From: CAMDPA01 sp965223035
GTDB taxonomy: Bacteria; Pseudomonadota; Alphaproteobacteria; Rhizobiales; Hyphomicrobiaceae
Assembly: GCA_965223035.1 (NCBI GenBank)
Contig: OZ244980.1
Location: 4,650,001-4,714,000 of the forward strand
DNA: 64,000 nucleotides
Direction: 5' to 3'
Shown: piece after piece, positions 49,548 to 61,524 of the stretch
How positions within the stretch are numbered: the first letter of the stretch is position 1
How the letters are laid out: the number at the start of each line of letters is the position of its first letter
Translations under genes and position numbers: made by a program
Notes under the pieces: generated by a model
The model's database searches: none
What the model saw: the letters and a program-made list of their open reading frames with translations, nothing else
Told to the model about the DNA's origin: nothing

Positions 49548-51170
49548 ATGAGCCTGATTTTCAACGTGATCTACGCCGCCAGCGCGCGTGGGACGCATCA
49601 TAAGCTCGCGCTTGACGCGTTGAACCATCTTAAGGGCCCGAACGCCGAGCTGTGGCGCCGGCTGTTTCTCAAACATGCCGCGCTTTACGTGCAGGGCTCG
49701 ACGGCCCCCGATACCGAATTCAAAGATTTCAGAAATCACGTGTTGCACGTCCGCGATGACTATTGGGGTGGCGCCGTCGACAAAGTGGAGGGCTGGTTCG
49801 AGCAGGTGGTCCATGGCTTGCGGGACGGCCGATGGGAGGACGCAGTGTGGGCGGCGGGCGTGCTCAGTCACTATTACACCGACCCGCTCCATCCGTTTCA
49901 CACCGCCCAGTCGGAGGCGGAAAATAACATCCACCGCGCGGTCGAATGGTCGATCTCAAGGTCCTACGACTCATTGCGCAAGCTGGGTCTGGCCGACAGC
50001 GACCAGATCACCGTCGCGCCTGGCGCTCAGCCCGGTTGGTTGCGGGCGTTCGTCGTGCAAGGCGCGGAGTTGAGCAATCAACATTACGAACGGTTGATGG
50101 CACACTACGACATTCACAGAGGCATGGTCGATCCTCCGGCCGGGCTTGATCAATTGGGCCGGCGTTGCGTGGCGGGGCTGCTGATCTATGCCGCCAAAGG
50201 TCATGCCGCTTTGTTGGATGCCGCGTTCGCGCAGGCCAAGGTCGAGCCGCCCCGAGTGTCCGTGGCCTTGGACGCGGTGCTGGCAGCGCTCAAGGTGCCG
50301 ATCAAGCGAATCGGGGCGCGGCTTGCCGACGCCGAGGAGCGGCGCCTGATCGAGCGCATCTATGACGAACTCACGACCACCGGCCGGGTCGAGCAGAACC
50401 TTCCAGCCGACGATCGTGCGGTGCGTGAAGCCTACCGCAAGGAGGTGCTGGAGCCACAGATGTCCCAGCGCGGCGCGCAACGGCAGCGACTGGTCAGCAT
50501 GCCACCGGCCAGAGCGCGCCGCCAGGCGGCCCTGGCGGCGGCGCGACGGCGCACGGCGCCGCCGTCGATCCCGCCGGCTCCAGCCAAGGCCATCGATCCG
50601 GAGCGAAGGCCCACATCCGCGGGCGCCGCACTGCAGTCGGAGGCCGCGGTTGTTGAGCCGGTCCCGACCTCTTCGTCGCCATCTCCGGCTTCACCAATAG
50701 CGCTCGCGGACCGACGCACGCGCAGCGATCGCGTTTACTTGACCGCTTCAGACGACGTCAGCTGCGGCCCATCGATCGGACCGAACACGGCCGAGCAGCT
50801 TTACGCGATCGGAATCCACACTGTGTCCGACCTGCTGGCCGGTGACCCGGCCGACATCGCCGCCCGTCTCGACGTGCGCCACATCTCGCGTGACACCGTC
50901 CGCGATTGGCGTGACCAGGCGGTGCTCGTGATGTCGGTGCCCGGTCTGCGCGGTGGACACGCTCAATTGCTGGTGGGGGCAGGCTTGCGGGGGCCAGAAA
51001 AGCTGGCGGCGGTCGACCCAAACGACCTCTTAGTCGCGGTGTTGGCGTTTGCGCGCACTCGCGAGGGCGAAAGGGTGCTCCGGGATAGCGCCCCGCCGGA
51101 TCTGGAACAAATCCTCGGCTGGGTCGCGCGCGCTAAGGCGCGTCGGGCGGTTGAGATAAATTCTCGTTGA
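49548..51170 (+). CDS. Zinc-phospholipase-C-like protein fused to a DUF4332 domain
   Basis: The 540-residue protein joins three parts. Residues about 1-250 resemble the zinc-dependent phospholipase C/S1-P1 nuclease fold with His and Asp clusters: ASARGTHHKLALDALNHL, FRNHVLHVRDDYWGGAVDKV and AVWAAGVLSHYYTDPLHPFH with HTAQSEAENNIHRAVEWS. Residues about 300-400 are a low-complexity Ala/Pro/Arg-rich linker. The last ~135 residues are a DUF4332-like helix-hairpin-helix repeat (VSCGPSIGPNTAEQLYAIGI and MSVPGLRGGHAQLLVGAGLR). No signal peptide is visible at the chosen ATG 49548. The pairing suggests a zinc hydrolase tethered to DNA or another partner; this is inference. Confidence 0.8.
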   Translation: MSLIFNVIYAASARGTHHKLALDALNHLKGPNAELWRRLFLKHAALYVQGSTAPDTEFKDFRNHVLHVRDDYWGGAVDKVEGWFEQVVHGLRDGRWEDAVWAAGVLSHYYTDPLHPFHTAQSEAENNIHRAVEWSISRSYDSLRKLGLADSDQITVAPGAQPGWLRAFVVQGAELSNQHYERLMAHYDIHRGMVDPPAGLDQLGRRCVAGLLIYAAKGHAALLDAAFAQAKVEPPRVSVALDAVLAALKVPIKRIGARLADAEERRLIERIYDELTTTGRVEQNLPADDRAVREAYRKEVLEPQMSQRGAQRQRLVSMPPARARRQAALAAARRRTAPPSIPPAPAKAIDPERRPTSAGAALQSEAAVVEPVPTSSSPSPASPIALADRRTRSDRVYLTASDDVSCGPSIGPNTAEQLYAIGIHTVSDLLAGDPADIAARLDVRHISRDTVRDWRDQAVLVMSVPGLRGGHAQLLVGAGLRGPEKLAAVDPNDLLVAVLAFARTREGERVLRDSAPPDLEQILGWVARAKARRAVEINSR

Positions 51171-51316
51171 ATTAGGAATAAACTCGAAGGCGAGTATTCA
51201 TGCTGCAGCAACCAAACACACGGGTTTTGGAGTCCATTAACCTAACCTGACGACCTGCACACTATGATCCGCTCACACGGTGGGCTGAGGAGCGGTGCGC
51301 TGCGTACCGACGGGTT

Positions 51317-53140
51317 ATGTTTTCGATTGGAAGAGCGTTCGTTCTCGTTGCTCTGATCAGTGCCTCACTCCCGTTGGTGTTGATGTGGGCATTGCCCCAT
51401 AACCCGGATCAGACCTCGCCGACGGACTCGGCCCAGGAGCGGCATCTGCCGTTGGCGCGTACCATCGGGTCCTTTTTGGCCCAGTATGTGCACAGCCGCA
51501 CCTTGGCATTCAATCAATTGGCCGACGACCTCCTGGCCGACCGGCCGGCTACCCTAACGCCGAGCCTGTTGCAGGGGTTGGGCCTGCGCGCCTTGGTGCT
51601 GGTGGATGTCAACTCCGGCCGGACGCTCAACGCCGCGCCGGGCGGGCCATCAGGCGCCAGGAAGGTGCTGTCCCGCGCCAGCATCGATCGCTTGGTCAAG
51701 TCGACCAGAAATCAGTCAGGCCCCGTCACCGACATCAGACCGTCACGGAACGGCACCGCATCGGTTCATTTGGTCCGCCGGAAAGGCGATCGGGCGGTCG
51801 CCGCCGCGTTGGACCCGGGTCCGATCGAAGATCTCGCCAATTCGAACGCGCTCGGCAGCAATTTACACGTTGCGATCGTCGATTCGTCCCGGCGCCTGTT
51901 GGCGTCATCGAAGCAAGCCCCGGTCGCGAACGCACCAGATGTGTCCGCGCTCCCGCCGATCAAATTGATGATGCAGGCCGGCGGCGAGGTTCAATCGTCG
52001 CACCCGCCGGCAGCGCTAACCGAAGGCGTCGCCAGCTTTGCGACGGTGCCTGCTCTGGGATGGGGCGTACTGGTCTGGCAACCCGGCGCCGATCCGATAC
52101 CTCAGACGAACAGTTTGACAATTGGGGTGGTCTTGATCGTCGTTTTCAGCTTGGTCGCCGCCGTGCTGATCGCCGTTGCCGTCAGCCGCCTGATCTGCAC
52201 CCCCCTCGATGGCCTCATGGCGGTCGCCCGACGCTTGGTCAACGGTGAACGCGATCCCGGGGTCAGCACGCCGCAGCAGCTTCTGCCGCGCGAAATCCAA
52301 GCCTTGTCGTCGTTCGTCAACGGCTTGGCCCGCAAAATCGCGAAAGCCCAAACCGACGAAGCCGAAGCGCGGCGGCGTGCCGAAACTGCCGACCGACAAA
52401 AAAGCGAATTCTTTCACCATACCGTTCACGAGCTGCGCTCTCCGGTTACGTCGATCATCGGCTTGTCGCAGGCCTTGGGCCAAGCGCTTGATGAAAGTCG
52501 GGTGCCCGCGCGGCACGTCGAGCAGGCGCAGCTGATCCGCGAGACCAGCCACCACCTGCTGTCGTTGGTCAACGACCTGTTGGACCTCGGCCGCATTGAG
52601 GCGGGCCACTATCAGCTGACGGAAACGACGCTTGGCATCGATGAAATCATCAACCGCTGTTTTCGGCTGCTGGAGCCAGCGGCGGCCCATCGCGGCATAT
52701 CACTCAATGCAAACTATGGTCGGACGCCGCCTGCTATCCTCGCCGATGAGCGCGCGATGTATCAGGTGATGCTGAATTTGGTAGCCAATGCGGTGCGCTA
52801 TGGCCGGACCGGCGGCCATGTCAACGTGCGCGTCGTAATCCACGGCGACGGAACGATCTCGATTGCCGTCGCCGACGACGGCAGGGGCATCGCCGCCGAG
52901 GATCTCGAACGGGTCATGCAACCGTTCCAACGGATCGAGCATCATCAGGACGCGCATGAGCAAACCCGCGGCACCGGCCTCGGATTGCCCATCGTGAAGC
53001 GGCTGGTCGAGTTGCATGACGGCCGCTTCATCCTGTCGAGCAAGGTGGGGGTCGGCACCACCGCACTGGTTTTGCTGCCTGCGAGCCGCGGTCGAATGCA
53101 GCCTGCCGTCGGCGTATCGGGTCGCACGGTCGCCGCCTGA
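51317..53140 (+). CDS. Membrane sensor histidine kinase
   Basis: The 607-residue protein has an N-terminal helix (about 5-25), a ~230-residue extracytoplasmic sensing region, a second helix (GVVLIVVFSLVAAVLIAVAV) and a HAMP-like linker (TPLDGLMAVARRLVNGERDP). The phosphoacceptor His371 lies in HHTVHELRSPVTSIIGLSQA; the ATPase domain has MYQVMLNLVANAVRYGRTGG (N-box), VADDGRGIAAEDLERVM and TRGTGLGLPIVKRLVELHDG (G-boxes). No response regulator is adjacent, so it is an orphan kinase here. The periplasmic part has no motif I recognise and resembles a dCache-type domain in length. Confidence 0.93.
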   Translation: MFSIGRAFVLVALISASLPLVLMWALPHNPDQTSPTDSAQERHLPLARTIGSFLAQYVHSRTLAFNQLADDLLADRPATLTPSLLQGLGLRALVLVDVNSGRTLNAAPGGPSGARKVLSRASIDRLVKSTRNQSGPVTDIRPSRNGTASVHLVRRKGDRAVAAALDPGPIEDLANSNALGSNLHVAIVDSSRRLLASSKQAPVANAPDVSALPPIKLMMQAGGEVQSSHPPAALTEGVASFATVPALGWGVLVWQPGADPIPQTNSLTIGVVLIVVFSLVAAVLIAVAVSRLICTPLDGLMAVARRLVNGERDPGVSTPQQLLPREIQALSSFVNGLARKIAKAQTDEAEARRRAETADRQKSEFFHHTVHELRSPVTSIIGLSQALGQALDESRVPARHVEQAQLIRETSHHLLSLVNDLLDLGRIEAGHYQLTETTLGIDEIINRCFRLLEPAAAHRGISLNANYGRTPPAILADERAMYQVMLNLVANAVRYGRTGGHVNVRVVIHGDGTISIAVADDGRGIAAEDLERVMQPFQRIEHHQDAHEQTRGTGLGLPIVKRLVELHDGRFILSSKVGVGTTALVLLPASRGRMQPAVGVSGRTVAA

Positions 53141-53227
53141 TCACAGTTTTACTGCGAACATTGGTCTGCCCGCTTCGCGTTGCACTGCATCAGAGATCAT
53201 CGCGGCGCAATCGATAGCGTGTCAGAG

Positions 53228-53395
53228 TGAGCTGGAACCATCCCGCTCCCCGGCCCGGTTCCTCCGCTCGCCACCCACAACATCATGCCATTGGGTGGCC
53301 CAGTTGAGGAATCGGGTGGAGGAACGGAGTGGAGGAATCGGGCGGGGGAGCGGGCCGGCACAGGCGTTCCGCCTTTAGCGGACATGATGTCGGCG
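53228..53395. repeat. GC-rich inverted-repeat element with internal expansion
   Basis: A long CTGGAACC-family copy: AGCTGGAACCATCCCGCTCC on the left, GCCACCCACAACATCATGCC in the centre, and GGGGGAGCGGGCCGGCACAG then CCGCCTTTAGCGGACATGATG on the right. Compared with its sister at 29450, the middle contains extra GGAGGAATCGGG / GGAGGAACGGAG units, a small tandem expansion. Confidence 0.85.
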
Positions 53396-53489
53396 GAATC
53401 GATGCAGGTCTTTGATCCGGTGCCAGCGTTTGGACCGCAGATCGCCGCCCTCACAATCCACGACGCTCACGCCACACACGCCGGCTTGA

Positions 53490-53570
53490 GCGACTTTAAG
53501 GGCGATCATCATTGTGCCTTAATTGGGAGCCGTCTTTGCGGTTCCAATTTAAGGCACAATGATGATCGAG
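53490..53570. repeat. GATCATC-type palindrome with perfect 19-bp stem
   Basis: GATCATCATTGTGCCTTAA (53504-53522) and TTAAGGCACAATGATGATC (53549-53567) are exactly complementary, with an inner GAGCCGTCTTTGCGGTTCC loop that pairs further. This is the best copy of the GATCATC-type module. It is placed between the kinase and the small membrane protein gene. Confidence 0.93.
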
Positions 53571-53626
53571 CTTCACTGATGGTATCCACAGCGATCGATC
53601 ACGCGCATCGAGCAGCCGAGGAGCGT

Positions 53627-54016
53627 ATGTCGACATCTCACTATATCGCCGGGCTGTTGGGGCCGCTGCTGGTCGTGCAGGCGTTGTCCTTGCTGCTGCG
53701 GCCATCGATGTTTGGGTCGCTTGTCAAGGACACCGCGGGGCTCACCGGTCTGATCTACCTGAGCGGCATTCTGACCTTGCTGGCCGGCCTCGCAATCGTG
53801 CGCAGCCACAATCTCTGGGTCGCGGACTGGCGGGTGATCATCACCATTTTCGGCTGGATCGCGGTGCCCGCTGGCATTGCCCGCATGCTGCTTCCAGATC
53901 GACTTGCCGCGATCGCCGGGCCTTGGCTGCAACGCCCGGCAGTCGGGATGGTCGGCGGTTTCATCTTATTGGCGTTGGGCACGTTTGTCGGGGCCAAGGG
54001 CTATGGCCTCGTTTAA
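53627..54016 (+). CDS. Small four-helix membrane protein of unknown function
   Basis: The 129-residue protein is almost entirely hydrophobic with about four membrane helices (YIAGLLGPLLVVQALSLLL, GLIYLSGILTLLAGLAIV, WRVIITIFGWIAVPAGIA and GMVGGFILLALGTFVGAKGY). The ATG at 53627 follows GAGGAG. I do not recognise a named family with confidence. It lies upstream of the TPP riboswitch and is probably a separate transcription unit, so no link with thiamine is implied. Confidence 0.8.
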   Translation: MSTSHYIAGLLGPLLVVQALSLLLRPSMFGSLVKDTAGLTGLIYLSGILTLLAGLAIVRSHNLWVADWRVIITIFGWIAVPAGIARMLLPDRLAAIAGPWLQRPAVGMVGGFILLALGTFVGAKGYGLV

Positions 54017-54079
54017 GCGGTCGAGCCGATCTGCATCCAGCGCTTGCATCGGTGACGAGAACAGCGCACATTGGAGGCA

Positions 54080-54175
54080 TCCGAGGGGCGCCGGTGGCAA
54101 CCGGCTGAGATCGCACTGAGGCCACGTGCGAACGACCCTTAGAACCTGATCCGGGTCATGCCGGCGAAGGGACGG
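54080..54175 (+). promoter_or_regulatory. TPP riboswitch (THI element) upstream of thiC
   Basis: The conserved THI-box parts are present in order: GAGGGGCGCC, ACCGGCTGAGATCGC (with CTGAGA), the variable helix, GACCCTTAGAACCTGATCC and GGGTCATGCCGGCGAAGGGA. Binding of thiamine diphosphate is expected to lower thiC expression. About 220 nt lie between the aptamer and the thiC start, an unusually long expression platform, in which I cannot identify a classical terminator. Confidence 0.97.
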
Positions 54176-54398
54176 TGCCGTTCTTGCGACTTCCTCCCTC
54201 GTCCGACGACCCTGGTATGGCAGCTTGGCAGCCAACGGCCGCGGAGCTGCCGCCGTCCTTGCCCGGCCGGGCTGGGACCACGCGAGCATCGGGTGAGCGC
54301 TACCGCCTCCCCGCTGCTTCTCACGCGCCCTTGGCACCGCCCGTTAAGCGCGCCAAGGCCGGGGCACACATGCGCAGATCGCGCTGGGAGGTAGAACG

Positions 54399-56278
<1,880 letters not shown>

Positions 56279-56282
<4 letters not shown>

Positions 56283-56460
56283 ATCAGCGCGCCTTAAACC
56301 GGAACCGCAACGCCGATTCCAATTGCGCCGGTTCCGATTTAAGGCGCAAAGATGATCGCTCTTAAAGTGGTGAGCAGCTTTCTGCTCTTCATCGGAACCG
56401 CAACGATCCCGATGAAGAGCAGAACGTTACGTTGCTCACCACTCTAAGGCACGATGAACC
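56279..56460. repeat. Double palindromic element between convergent thiC and katG
   Basis: The first hairpin pairs GCGCCTTAAACCGGAACCG (from 56288) with CGGTTCCGATTTAAGGCGC (ending 56347); the second pairs GTGGTGAGCA with TGCTCACCAC around the perfect inner arms CTGCTCTTCATCGG and CCGATGAAGAGCAG. The left edge CTAG supplies the thiC stop. It should terminate transcription in both directions. Confidence 0.9.
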
Positions 56461-56551
56461 AGACCCTGTCCGCCTTGGGCGGAAGCGCCGTGCCGTCCAG
56501 CTCGCCTTGACATGCGTTTGAGCAACCGGCGGCTTTGACGAGCACGTGATG

Positions 56552-56580
56552 GATCATTTCCGCCTTGAGCGGAAATGATC
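56552..56580. terminator. Perfect hairpin after katG (dispersed-repeat module)
   Basis: GATCATTTCCGC (56552-56563) and GCGGAAATGATC (56569-56580) form a perfect 12-bp stem with a 5-nt loop. It follows the katG stop on the minus strand and belongs to the short CCGCCT-type module family. Use as a terminator is inferred from position. Confidence 0.7.
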
Positions 56581-56614
56581 CAGGCCCATCGTGGACCACC
56601 GCGCGCAGCGCAGG

Positions 56615-58783
<2,169 letters not shown>

Positions 58784-59452
58784 GGTACTCTCCAAAGTTG
58801 AAGCTTGAGCGCGGGCAGATGACTGTGCACCTGAGGACCGTTTGAACCGCCTTGGAAGGCATCCATTCATCCATCTTTGTGGTTGGGCTGGACTCCGATC
58901 ACCATTTTTGCGCCGGCAACCCGAAGGCCGCTGGCGCCAACCATCATCTCACCTATCGAGTTGTGCAGTTATCCGACCTATCCCCTATACAAGGATCATG
59001 AATCCTTGGAAAGTCTTTGTCCGTCGTCAATGTCGCGCGAGCGCGCGCGTTTTCGGGGGTCAACCGCGATGGTTTGCTTGGCGCAGGCGCGGTCTCGGCC
59101 CAGCTCGGTGCAGGCTCAGAGCGGTAAAGTAGACGTATATATGCTGTCACCCCACGTGAGCGCGATAACACGGCGACGGCGGACCTCCTGTTATCCTTCG
59201 GCTCCGCGACCTCCGTTCCTGCGCAGCCTGCCGGCCGCGCTCGAGGCGAATTCGCGCACCTGGATACCGCGCACCTCACCTGCCGCGACGGCACCGCCTC
59301 GGCACGACCGCGCGTGCTACCTGCAACGGCGTGTTACTTAGCAACGACGGCGATTGACTGGACGGGCGGCAGACTGCCACATGGTGGGCGGCCGGTTGGG
59401 GAAGCTTGGTCTCCCAACAGGTGGGGCGATGCGCGTATTCGAGGAGCGAATG
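58784..59452. other. Intergenic region upstream of katG
   Basis: These ~670 bp between divergent genes hold no convincing gene; frames here are Arg/Ser/Pro-rich. An AT-richer spot at about 58960-59005 may contain the katG promoter. I could not identify an OxyR or Fur site with confidence. Confidence 0.5.
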
Positions 59453-59827
59453 ATGGCGGGCCACGGAACATTTCATTGGAACGAGTTGCTGACTGACGAC
59501 GTTGATGCTGCAAAAAAATTCTTCACACAGACAATCGGCTGGTCGTTCGATGCCATGCCGATGCCGGAGGGCACCTATTACGTCGCCAAGCAGGATGGCA
59601 ATCCGGTTGCAGGCATAATGGCCATGCAGGGCATTGTGCCGGAGGGCGTGCCGGCGCACTGGATGGGCTACTTGGAGGTTGACGACGTCGATGCCCGGCT
59701 GGCGACGGCCAAATCGGCCGGTGCAACGGTGATCCGTGAACCGTTCGACGTCCCGATGGTCGGCCGCATCGCGATCCTGTCCGATCCAACCGGGGCGGCG
59801 ATCGGCTGGATCACGCCGACACGCTGA
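59453..59827 (+). CDS. VOC-superfamily (glyoxalase-like) protein
   Basis: The 124-residue protein resembles the many single-unit VOC proteins related to the antibiotic-biosynthesis CFP-30B/27-kDa antigen group: GTFHWNELLTDDVDAAKKFF at the start, GWSFDAMPMPEGTYYVAKQD, then WMGYLEVDDVDARLATAKSA and RIAILSDPTGAAIGWI. GAGGAG lies 6 nt before the ATG at 59453; the preceding ATG at 59450 is also possible. Metal ligands are not complete, so it may be a binding protein rather than an enzyme. Function unknown. Confidence 0.88.
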   Translation: MAGHGTFHWNELLTDDVDAAKKFFTQTIGWSFDAMPMPEGTYYVAKQDGNPVAGIMAMQGIVPEGVPAHWMGYLEVDDVDARLATAKSAGATVIREPFDVPMVGRIAILSDPTGAAIGWITPTR

Positions 59828-60486
59828 TCTGACGCGCCGAGCAGCTGGGGTGTGATCGTCGCGGGTTGAGACCGGCTGATGACGACGCGCGCCAGCTGGG
59901 TTGTAGATGGCTCTCCCTCAGCCGGGCCCTGACGATCCCGCGCGCGCAAGCAGTTGCCCTTCAGCCGGTGCTGCCTCTGACACGCGCATGGCGGCCAATC
60001 TGTTCCGTCGGCGGGTCGGCTCGGGTTGAGTCGGGTCGAGTCGAGTCGAGTCGAGTCGGATCGGGCCGAGACCCTAACGCTGTGCGTTGAACAAGCCGAC
60101 ACCACGCGCGACAAATTGAGCGAATCGCCGTTTAGTCTGCGCCAGGTCATTTCCTCGTTAGGTGGAATTGGCTTGCCGGCACGCTCCCCCGTCTGGCCAC
60201 CCAATGGCACGATGTTGGGGTTGGCCGGGTCGGGCAGCGGGTTGGTTCCAGCCAACACCGAAACGCGCTGACTGGGCGGCAAACACTCGCGATGGTCCAC
60301 GCGGCTGGCACCGGTCGGGGGCGTCACACGCCCCGTGGCGTCGCTGAGCTGGTCGTCCGTGAGACAATCGCTTCTCTGTTTCGCGCGAAACAGCGCCATC
60401 GGCCTATGCGCGTCATTGTGTGTCCATGAGAACGTCACCGCTCGCTGAGGCGAGACGGCCGCCAACGTTCAAGGATGGAGAGCGCC
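59828..60486. other. Intergenic region with pentamer repeat and GC-rich element
   Basis: About 660 bp without a gene. It contains an imperfect TCGAG pentamer tract at 60016-60065 and an element of the CTGGAACC family in reverse orientation at about 60165-60262 (GGCTTGCCGGCACGCTCCCC, ACCCAATGGCACGATGTTGG, GGGTTGGTTCCAGCC). Confidence 0.65.
60016..60065. repeat. TCGAG-type pentanucleotide tract
   Basis: About ten consecutive pentamers of the form TCGRG (TCGGC, TCGGG, TTGAG, TCGGG, four TCGAG, TCGGA, TCGGG). Four central copies are identical. This is a short microsatellite prone to copy change. Confidence 0.88.
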
Positions 60487-60708
60487 ATGATGGGTCGCGT
60501 AACAAAATTCTTAACTGCGCATGGCATCGGCGTGATTGCCGCTGAAGACGGCCGCAAGTTCCGCTTCACCGCCAATGAGCTGACCAATAGGTCGACGGCC
60601 GTCAGCGGGGTCGAGGTGGATTTTCTGCTCAGCGCCGGTCGTCCCACCCAGATCATTCCCCTTGACGGCACCCCATGGACCGCATTTGGCGGCATTGAAC
60701 AGGACTGA
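60487..60708 (+). CDS. Small cold-shock-like protein
   Basis: The 73-residue protein has a pattern resembling a cold-shock OB fold: MMGRVTKFLTAHGIGVIAAE, then DGRKFRFTANEL and VSGVEVDFLLSAGRPTQIIP. The typical RNP aromatic motifs (KGFGFI, VFVH) are weak here, so nucleic-acid binding is uncertain. An ATG at 60475 could add four residues, but GGAGAG upstream of 60487 favours the later start. It lies 9 nt before the next gene, likely cotranscribed. Function unknown. Confidence 0.75.
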   Translation: MMGRVTKFLTAHGIGVIAAEDGRKFRFTANELTNRSTAVSGVEVDFLLSAGRPTQIIPLDGTPWTAFGGIEQD

Positions 60709-60717
60709 GGCGGTATC

Positions 60718-61230
60718 ATGCTGACCCATGCAGTGAGCCCTGACGCGATCGCCTTGGACGGCGCCACGGTGGACCCCCGCGAAACGCCCAGCGCCCTTGC
60801 GCCCTGCCCCTGGGACGAGACCGACGTACCACGCGTCGCCGCCGCCGACCTCGCCGCCGCCGCCCGTTTGTGGCTCAGGCGCGACCGCTCCCTGTCCAAT
60901 CCGACGGTGGCGCAGCCGACCGAGCGCTTGGAGGACATTGAGGGTGATATCATCGCGATGTTCGAGGACCAGCCGGCCCGCAGCCTGGCGGTGTTGTTGC
61001 GGGTGCGTTGCCTGGTCGTGGCCCTGTCCAGCCGTCGGTTTGCCGCCATCGCGCCGACCCACGATACGGACGCCATCGCCGATCTGGCCGCCGCGGCGGC
61101 CGACTTGAGGCTCAATGCCGGTTGGGGGTTCAACCCGGTGCGCTTGGCCTGGGCCTTGAAGGCGGTGCAAGCTGGCGACCACAAAAACGCTACCGAGGCG
61201 CAGCCCGCGACCGCATTGCTGGCAGCGTAA
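60718..61230 (+). CDS. Conserved-looking protein of unknown function
   Basis: The 170-residue protein is Ala- and Leu-rich and mostly helical: VPRVAAADLAAAARLWLRRD, PTERLEDIEGDIIAMFEDQP and NPVRLAWALKAVQAGDHKN are visible features. I recognise no family. It has an in-frame ATG 9 nt after the cold-shock-like gene, so the two should be an operon. Codon use agrees with a real gene. Nothing else can be said about its role. Confidence 0.65.
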   Translation: MLTHAVSPDAIALDGATVDPRETPSALAPCPWDETDVPRVAAADLAAAARLWLRRDRSLSNPTVAQPTERLEDIEGDIIAMFEDQPARSLAVLLRVRCLVVALSSRRFAAIAPTHDTDAIADLAAAAADLRLNAGWGFNPVRLAWALKAVQAGDHKNATEAQPATALLAA

Positions 61231-61270
61231 GCAGCCGGCCACGGCCGCGGCACTCCATCAGCTGATGCCG

Positions 61271-61448
61271 CTAGAGCAACCTGCTGTTAATCGGAACGCC
61301 GTCCTCAAGTCGGCGTTAGCCAATAGGACAACAAAAGCCAGACGATCCCGCTTAAGAGCAGAGCGTTGCTCACCAGTCTAACAGCGATCAACTTGGTGCC
61401 TTAAATGGCAACCGGCTTTGCGGTTGCCATTTAACGCACGCTGATCTA
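61271..61448. repeat. Palindromic element carrying a single copy of the 38-bp array unit
   Basis: It begins CTAGAGCAACCTGC and ends GATCTAGG. At 61301-61329 lies one reversed copy of the array unit (GTCCTCAAG to ATAGGAC), flanked by AACAAAAGCCAGACGATCCC, the reverse complement of the array's own flank near 22897. A second perfect hairpin, TTAAATGGCAACCG (61401-61414) and CGGTTGCCATTTAA (61421-61434), follows. This is the one-unit form of the 22.9-kb array. Confidence 0.93.
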
Positions 61449-61524
61449 GGCCGGTCCCGCTGTTGACCGTCCGCACAGTCTGCGGCGACACTTCCGTCGA
61501 TGAAGCGGCGACGGGACAAGCAGC

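Noticed and set aside
58950..59010. OxyR or Fur operator upstream of katG
   Set aside because: An AT-richer spot is present but no spaced ATAG-type or Fur-type palindrome could be fitted convincingly.
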